Positions 60,485-64,000 of a stretch of DNA of 64,000 nt are shown here, in pieces. A program made the translations under genes and the position numbers. Within the stretch, counting starts at the first letter, position 1; every line of letters starts with the position of its first letter. The notes under the pieces are model-generated. The model had not been told where the DNA came from and did not search any database. It saw nothing but the letters and a program-made list of their open reading frames with translations. The stretch is from an uncultured Alphaproteobacteria bacterium. GTDB lineage: Bacteria > Pseudomonadota > Alphaproteobacteria > Caulobacterales > Parvularculaceae. Location: positions 124,001-188,000 of the forward strand of contig CADEDN010000002.1 in NCBI GenBank assembly GCA_902826095.1, written 5' to 3'.

Positions 60485-60891
60485 CATTGAGATCGGCTTG
60501 GCGCGGCGTATTCGCGCTGCTTTTGCTTTTTGTGACGTGGCAGACCCTGACGCCGTCGCCTGAAGAGACTGACTCGGGCCTCGCGCTTGCGCGCTATCTG
60601 GCCGAGATGCTTTTCCAGAGCGCCGCGCACGCCGACAAGGTCGCTCATTTCCTCGCCTATTCCGCGCTCGGCGGGGCGGCGGGGATGGGCGGGCTCCGGC
60701 TTGGAGGTCGCCGCCGCCTGTCGGTGGCCGCGCTGACGGTCTATGGGGTCCTGCTCGAATATCTTCAGGGCCTCGGCGGCGTCCGCGATCCGGAACTCCT
60801 TGACGCGCTCGCCAATGCGAGCGGCGCGCTCGCGGGATTTTCGGGCGCTTTTCTGATCGAGAAAATGCGTCTGCGGACGAAGCCCGCGTGA
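60481..60891 (+). CDS. VanZ-like membrane protein
   Basis: The 136-residue protein has four hydrophobic segments, including VFALLLLFVTWQTLTPSP, HFLAYSALGGAAGMGGLRL and GALAGFSGAFLIEK. It has the family pattern of charged residues around HADKVAHFLAY and the late DPELLDALANASGA. VanZ-like proteins are of unknown general function, often linked to the envelope. It overlaps galE and kdsB by four bases each. Confidence 0.82.
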   Translation: MTLRSAWRGVFALLLLFVTWQTLTPSPEETDSGLALARYLAEMLFQSAAHADKVAHFLAYSALGGAAGMGGLRLGGRRRLSVAALTVYGVLLEYLQGLGGVRDPELLDALANASGALAGFSGAFLIEKMRLRTKPA

Positions 60892-61625
60892 GCGCCGTCA
60901 TCATCATTCCGGCGCGCCTTGCCTCGACGCGCCTGCCGCGCAAACTGCTCCTCGATCTTTGCGGCAAGAGCGTCATTCAACGAACCTGCGAGCAGGCGGC
61001 GAAATCGCGCCGCGCCGCGCGGGTCGTGGTCGCGACAGACGCGAGCGAGATATTCGACCATGTCCGCGCCTTCGGCGTCGACGCCATGATGACGAGCGCG
61101 GCCTGTCAGTCCGGGACGGAGCGGATCGCCGAAGCGGCGAGAGGGATTGACGCCAGCGTCGTCGTCAACATCCAGGGCGACGAGCCGCTGATCGATCCCG
61201 CTCATATCGACGCGCTGATCGAGACGCAGGAGAAAGCCGGCCTGTTCGCCTCGACCCTTGCCTGTCCGTTTCCGGCGGATCTCGACCCAGCCAATCCGGC
61301 GGCGGTCAAGGCGGTCTTCGGGCGGCGGCTATCCGGCGTCAAGGACGCGTTTGAAGCGATCTACTTCACCCGCGCGCCGGCCCCGTTCGCGCGCGACGGC
61401 GGCGGCGATTTTCACCTTCATGTCGGCGCCTACGCCTTCTCACGCGACGCGCTGATGCGGTTTGCGGCGGCGCCGCCGGGCCGGCTTGAACGGATTGAAA
61501 AGCTTGAACAGCTCCGCATTCTCGAAATGGGCGAGAAAATCGCCGTCCGAATCGTCGAGGCGGCGGCGCGCGGCATCGACCTTGAGGCGGACCTCGACGC
61601 GGCGCGGCTGCGGCTTTCGCGCTGA
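60888..61625 (+). CDS. kdsB: 3-deoxy-manno-octulosonate cytidylyltransferase
   Basis: KdsB activates Kdo to CMP-Kdo for lipid A core synthesis. From a GTG at 60888 the 245-residue protein shows IIIPARLASTRLPRKLLLDL, the VVVATDA strand, CQSGTERIAEA, VVNIQGDEPLIDPAHI and the late LHVGAYAFSRDALMRF and RLERIEKLEQLRILE. All are in family order and length. It ends the galE-vanZ-kdsB run, consistent with LPS synthesis. Confidence 0.95.
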   Translation: MSAVIIIPARLASTRLPRKLLLDLCGKSVIQRTCEQAAKSRRAARVVVATDASEIFDHVRAFGVDAMMTSAACQSGTERIAEAARGIDASVVVNIQGDEPLIDPAHIDALIETQEKAGLFASTLACPFPADLDPANPAAVKAVFGRRLSGVKDAFEAIYFTRAPAPFARDGGGDFHLHVGAYAFSRDALMRFAAAPPGRLERIEKLEQLRILEMGEKIAVRIVEAAARGIDLEADLDAARLRLSR

Positions 61626-61632
61626 AACAATT

Positions 61633-61665
61633 GCGGCGCCGGCGATGTCGTGATCGCGGCGCCGC
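61633..61665 (+). terminator. Possible terminator hairpin after kdsB
   Basis: GCGGCGCCGG (61633-61642) and GCGGCGCCGC (61656-61665) pair at nine of ten positions around a 13-base loop, right after the kdsB stop. There is no T run, so its use as a terminator is uncertain. Confidence 0.4.
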
Positions 61666-61722
61666 GTCGCTGGGAGATTTTCAGGTTGATCGCCGCGGCG
61701 TCAACAAAACGCAAGGACGCGC

Positions 61723-61812
61723 TCAAGCGAAGGCGATGAAGGTGTAAACCGCCGGGAACAACGCCGCGAAAACAAGGGCGGTCATGGTGGTGATCGACAA
61801 CAGTTTGGCCAT
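61723..61812 (-). CDS. 29-residue membrane peptide
   Basis: An ATG at 61812, seven bases after GGAGAGAG, encodes MAKLLSITTMTALVFAALFP followed by AVYTFIAFA and a TGA. It is one basic-start membrane helix of 29 residues. A strong ribosome site and the isolated position between kdsB and the sigma/anti-sigma pair support a real small protein. The function is unknown. Confidence 0.6.
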   Translation of the reverse strand: MAKLLSITTMTALVFAALFPAVYTFIAFA

Positions 61813-62004
61813 TTTTCTCTCTCCGTTTTTCTTTTTATCGCCGTCGCCGGCATGAGCGGGAGATAGGACTTCCTAGCGAAATTGGAATGATGAACGCCGC
61901 CAATTCGCCGCATTCCCGACACCGTTCGTCGAACGGCGGTTAACGCCCAGCAATTCGGCCCGCGCTGCAATCGCTTTGTCGCTGACGGCGGCGTGATCGG
62001 CCGG

Positions 62005-62679
62005 TCAAAGCCCGATAAAGGGCTGGACGAGCCGGCCGAAAATCGTCCTGAAGCGCAAGGGCGCGCTGGTCGCGATGAGGCAGATGCAAGGCTCGTCGCC
62101 GACGGCGAGCGGCGCGTGCAGCACCTCGCCGTCAAGATCGGCGAGATCGCCGCGAGCGAAATCGCCGACTTCATCCGTGTAGGAACCGCGCAGTATGAGG
62201 GTCAATTCCTCGTCGCCATGCGTGTGCCTGGGGATCTGGACGCCCGGCGACACTTTGAGCAGGCGAAGAACGCCCGGGCGATAGCCCTCGGCCGGGATCA
62301 CGACCTGCGCGAGGCCTGGCGCGACCGGCCGCCATTCGATCGCGTCGAGGCCGTCCTTCAGATAGGACGCAAGCGGATGCGCCGCGTCGAGCGCGAAATC
62401 ATTGGCGGCGATCGCCGACGCGGGCGCCATGGCGCGCTCCTGCTTGCCGGCGCGCGCCCAGAAACTGTCAAGCGCGCTCGCATTCATGGCGACCGGATCG
62501 ACGGCCTCAAGGCAGGCGGCGCCGATCGATTCATAATCGCGCGCCGCAAGGCGGCATGCGGCGCACAAGGAGACATGCGTCGCGATGACGACCGCGCGCG
62601 CCTCATCAAGATTGCCGGCGGCGTAGGCGGCAAGCGTCAGCGGCTTTGGATGATGACGAATTTCACTCAACGCAGTCAC
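62005..62679 (-). CDS. chrR: ChrR-family zinc anti-sigma factor with cupin domain
   Basis: ChrR holds RpoE inactive until singlet oxygen or organic peroxide is present. The start is taken as GTG at 62679, directly after AGGAACTTG; the longer TTG form at 62703 would overlap the sigma gene by 41 bases rather than 17. The 224 residues carry the zinc anti-sigma motif His35-x3-Cys39-x2-Cys42 (THVSLCAAC) after HHPKPLTLAAYAAG. A C-terminal cupin (about 130-215; VQIPRHTHGDEELTLILRGS) follows. It is translationally coupled to the sigma gene, the normal layout. Confidence 0.92.
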   Translation of the reverse strand: MTALSEIRHHPKPLTLAAYAAGNLDEARAVVIATHVSLCAACRLAARDYESIGAACLEAVDPVAMNASALDSFWARAGKQERAMAPASAIAANDFALDAAHPLASYLKDGLDAIEWRPVAPGLAQVVIPAEGYRPGVLRLLKVSPGVQIPRHTHGDEELTLILRGSYTDEVGDFARGDLADLDGEVLHAPLAVGDEPCICLIATSAPLRFRTIFGRLVQPFIGL

Positions 62680-63247
62680 CAAGTTCCTTTCTGATTTTTT
62701 CAAACGCCAGCCTCAAGCGCGACTTGACGGTGCCGAGCGGCAGCGAGAGGCGCTCGGCGATTTCCGAATGCGCGAGATCGTCGATGAAGTGCAATTTCAC
62801 GACCTCATATTGCGCTGGCGGCAGGGCGCTGAACGCCGCCCTTATTTTCTCATCGCGTGAAGATCGATCGATCAGCTGGTCAGGCTCTGGTTCATGGTCC
62901 GGCAAAAGCGCGGGCTCGTTTGGATCAAGGTCCGGCTTTGCCGCGCGGCGCGCCGCATCGATGCGCAAATTGCGCGCAATCGTGAAAATCCAGGTCGAGG
63001 CGGAGGCTTTAGCGGGGTCGAAGAGCTTCGCCCGCCGCCAGACGCGCAGCATCGCCTCCTGGGCGAGGTCGTCGGCGAGGTCGGCCGCCGCGCCGATCTT
63101 CATCAAATAGCTCTTGATGCGGGGTGCGAAGAACAAGAACAGGGCATTGAACGCGTCCCGGTCGGCGTCGCCGGCGACGCGCAGCAGCAGGGCGTTCATC
63201 CCTTCCGGCGTCGTCTTCGCCCGCGGCGCGGGTCCTGGGGCCGTCAT
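62663..63247 (-). CDS. rpoE: ECF sigma factor, RpoE of the ChrR type (ECF11-like)
   Basis: From the ATG at 63247 this is 194 residues (a TTG seven codons earlier is possible). It has a sigma-70 region 2 (FNALFLFFAPRIKSYLMKIG, DDLAQEAMLRVWRRAKLFDP, STWIFTIARNLRIDAARRAA) and region 4 (AFSALPPAQYEVVKLHFIDD, LPLGTVKSRLRLAFEKIRKE). This is the group that pairs with ChrR in photo-oxidative stress. A matching promoter lies upstream on the same strand (63297-63325), so it probably autoregulates. Confidence 0.93.
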   Translation of the reverse strand: MTAPGPAPRAKTTPEGMNALLLRVAGDADRDAFNALFLFFAPRIKSYLMKIGAAADLADDLAQEAMLRVWRRAKLFDPAKASASTWIFTIARNLRIDAARRAAKPDLDPNEPALLPDHEPEPDQLIDRSSRDEKIRAAFSALPPAQYEVVKLHFIDDLAHSEIAERLSLPLGTVKSRLRLAFEKIRKELGDCVE

Positions 63248-63296
63248 CCGTCTCGCCAGCGCTCTCAACGTCAGTCCGCCTTGGCCATGTACCGCA

Positions 63297-63325
63297 TTTT
63301 TACGGACAGCCGGCGGATTGGATCA
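63297..63325 (-). promoter_or_regulatory. Sigma-E-like promoter of rpoE-chrR
   Basis: On the reverse strand TGATCC (63325-63320) and TAAAAA (63302-63297) are 17 bases apart. TGATCC is the known -35 word for this sigma group in Rhodobacter and relatives. Transcription would start about 40-45 bases ahead of the rpoE ATG. Confidence 0.6.
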
Positions 63326-63349
63326 CCTTATAACCCGGGAGCGCCCGCC

Positions 63350-63379
63350 TAATCCACCGGGCGGCGCGGCGCGTAAGCA
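63350..63379 (+). promoter_or_regulatory. Divergent sigma-E-like promoter of the FAD gene
   Basis: TAATCC (63350-63355) and TAAGCA (63374-63379) are 18 bases apart, one base off the TGATCC -35 word. It faces the FAD gene. Genes in this place belong to the RpoE/ChrR regulon in related bacteria. Confidence 0.5.
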
Positions 63380-63421
63380 GCGACATCCGCCGCGCATGGC
63401 GGCCGGACAGGAGAGGTTTGG

Positions 63422-64000
63422 ATGGCGTTTGACGCGAACGGGCGGGCGATCGCCGCTGCAAGGACCGGCGGCGCGCTGAAAATCGCGGTCATCGGCGGGG
63501 GTATTTCGGGGCTGTCGGCCGCCTGGCTGCTTTCCTGCCGGCATCAGGTGATCCTTTATGAGAAGGACAGGCGCCTCGGCGGCCACGCCAACACGGTCGA
63601 CGTGCCGGTCGGCGGAGCCTGCATCCCCGTCGACGCAGGCTTCATCGTCTTCAACAAGCCGAACTACCCCAATCTGACCGCTCTCTTCGACGTACTTGGC
63701 GTCGAGGCGACGACGACGGACATGTCCTTCGGCGTGTCGATCGACGACGGCGCCGTTGAATATTCAAGCCGCGGCGCGACGGCGATTTTCGCCAACCGCG
63801 CGAGCCTCGGATCGCCGTCGCACTGGTCGATGCTTGCGGATATTGTCCGCTTCAACCGGGAAGCAAGGGCGTCGCTCGCGACCAGTGTCGATGAGAACTT
63901 GTCGCTCGGCGACTTCGTCGAAGCGCGGCGCTTTTCCGCCGCCTTTGTCCGCCGTTTCCTTGAGCCGATGGCGGCGGCGATCTGGTCGACGCCGTCCTTC
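63422..64000 (+). CDS. FAD-dependent oxidoreductase (amine-oxidase fold), truncated by window edge
   Basis: The 193 visible residues start with a short lead and then the FAD motif IAVIGGGISGLSAAWLL. They continue with LYEKDRRLGGHANTV and DAGFIVFNKPNYPNLTALF, the pattern of the NAD/FAD-binding protein encoded beside ChrR-type sigma loci. The reading frame runs on past the right edge. In relatives the next genes are DUF1365 and a cyclopropane-fatty-acid synthase, all part of the singlet-oxygen response. The GAGAGG ribosome site fits the ATG at 63422. Confidence 0.88.
   Translation, partial: MAFDANGRAIAAARTGGALKIAVIGGGISGLSAAWLLSCRHQVILYEKDRRLGGHANTVDVPVGGACIPVDAGFIVFNKPNYPNLTALFDVLGVEATTTDMSFGVSIDDGAVEYSSRGATAIFANRASLGSPSHWSMLADIVRFNREARASLATSVDENLSLGDFVEARRFSAAFVRRFLEPMAAAIWSTPSF

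Noticed and set aside
59582-60976. Long reverse-strand frame (464 codons) opposite galE and vanZ
   Set aside because: It covers two coding genes with clear motifs and has low-complexity Arg-rich composition; a shadow frame.

Overview
The window is high-G+C bacterial chromosome with alphaproteobacterial gene content. This rests on a TamA/TamB pair, a flgE-flgK-flgL-flgI block beside motB, a methionine synthase lacking its homocysteine domain beside metF, and an ECF sigma factor/ChrR pair next to an FAD protein. A VPLPA-like C-terminal sorting signal fits a marine or freshwater member related to Caulobacterales/Parvularculales. That finer placement is only a guess.

Region 1 (1-16278) is the right end of an integrative conjugative element (ICE). 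It holds the 3' part of a large helical protein (possible cargo), then a tight traG-copG-trbBCDEJLFGI run for a P-type (Trb) type IV secretion system. DUF2274 and DUF736 proteins, a small HTH protein that may be the excisionase, and a tyrosine integrase follow. The element ends at a 3' half of tRNA-Gly(TCC). The intact tRNA-Gly, the relaxase and the other end must lie to the left of the window.

Region 2 (16279-22149) is core chromosome: a TPR-sulfotransferase, mnmA, a YkgJ-type cysteine-cluster protein, an LhgO-type FAD oxidase and a multi-pass membrane protein.

Region 3 (22150-31800) is the most unusual part. A compact element of about 9.6 kb is integrated in the 3' half of an elongator tRNA-Met gene, and a perfect 47-bp direct repeat marks both ends. 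It encodes an integrase, an HK97-type major capsid protein, prohead protease and portal, a primase-helicase (AEP-like domain plus AAA_25), a GNAT-like protein and several small overlapping genes. It has no recognisable terminase, tail or lysis gene. Its capsid, protease and portal genes are transcribed in the reverse of the usual phage order. It looks like a capsid-making phage satellite that must borrow a packaging motor and tails. A cluster of GACC/GGTC repeats with a hairpin at the end of the primase-helicase gene is a candidate origin.

Region 4 (31801-47193) is core: tamB/tamA, a FliM/FliN-like SpoA protein, motB, flgE, flgK, flgL, flgI, an M1 aminopeptidase lipoprotein and a PEP-CTERM-type secreted protein.

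Region 5 (47194-64000) is core: rpsD; a lipoprotein with mlaC and mlaA (outer-membrane lipid transport); an ArsR-methyltransferase regulator with metF and a split metH, preceded by a palindromic operator; a TerB-DnaJ protein; a DMT transporter and an anhydro-muramyl amidase; a metallophosphatase; galE-vanZ-kdsB; a 29-residue membrane peptide; and a divergent sigma-E/ChrR and FAD-protein locus with sigma-E-like promoters on both sides. The FAD gene runs off the right edge.
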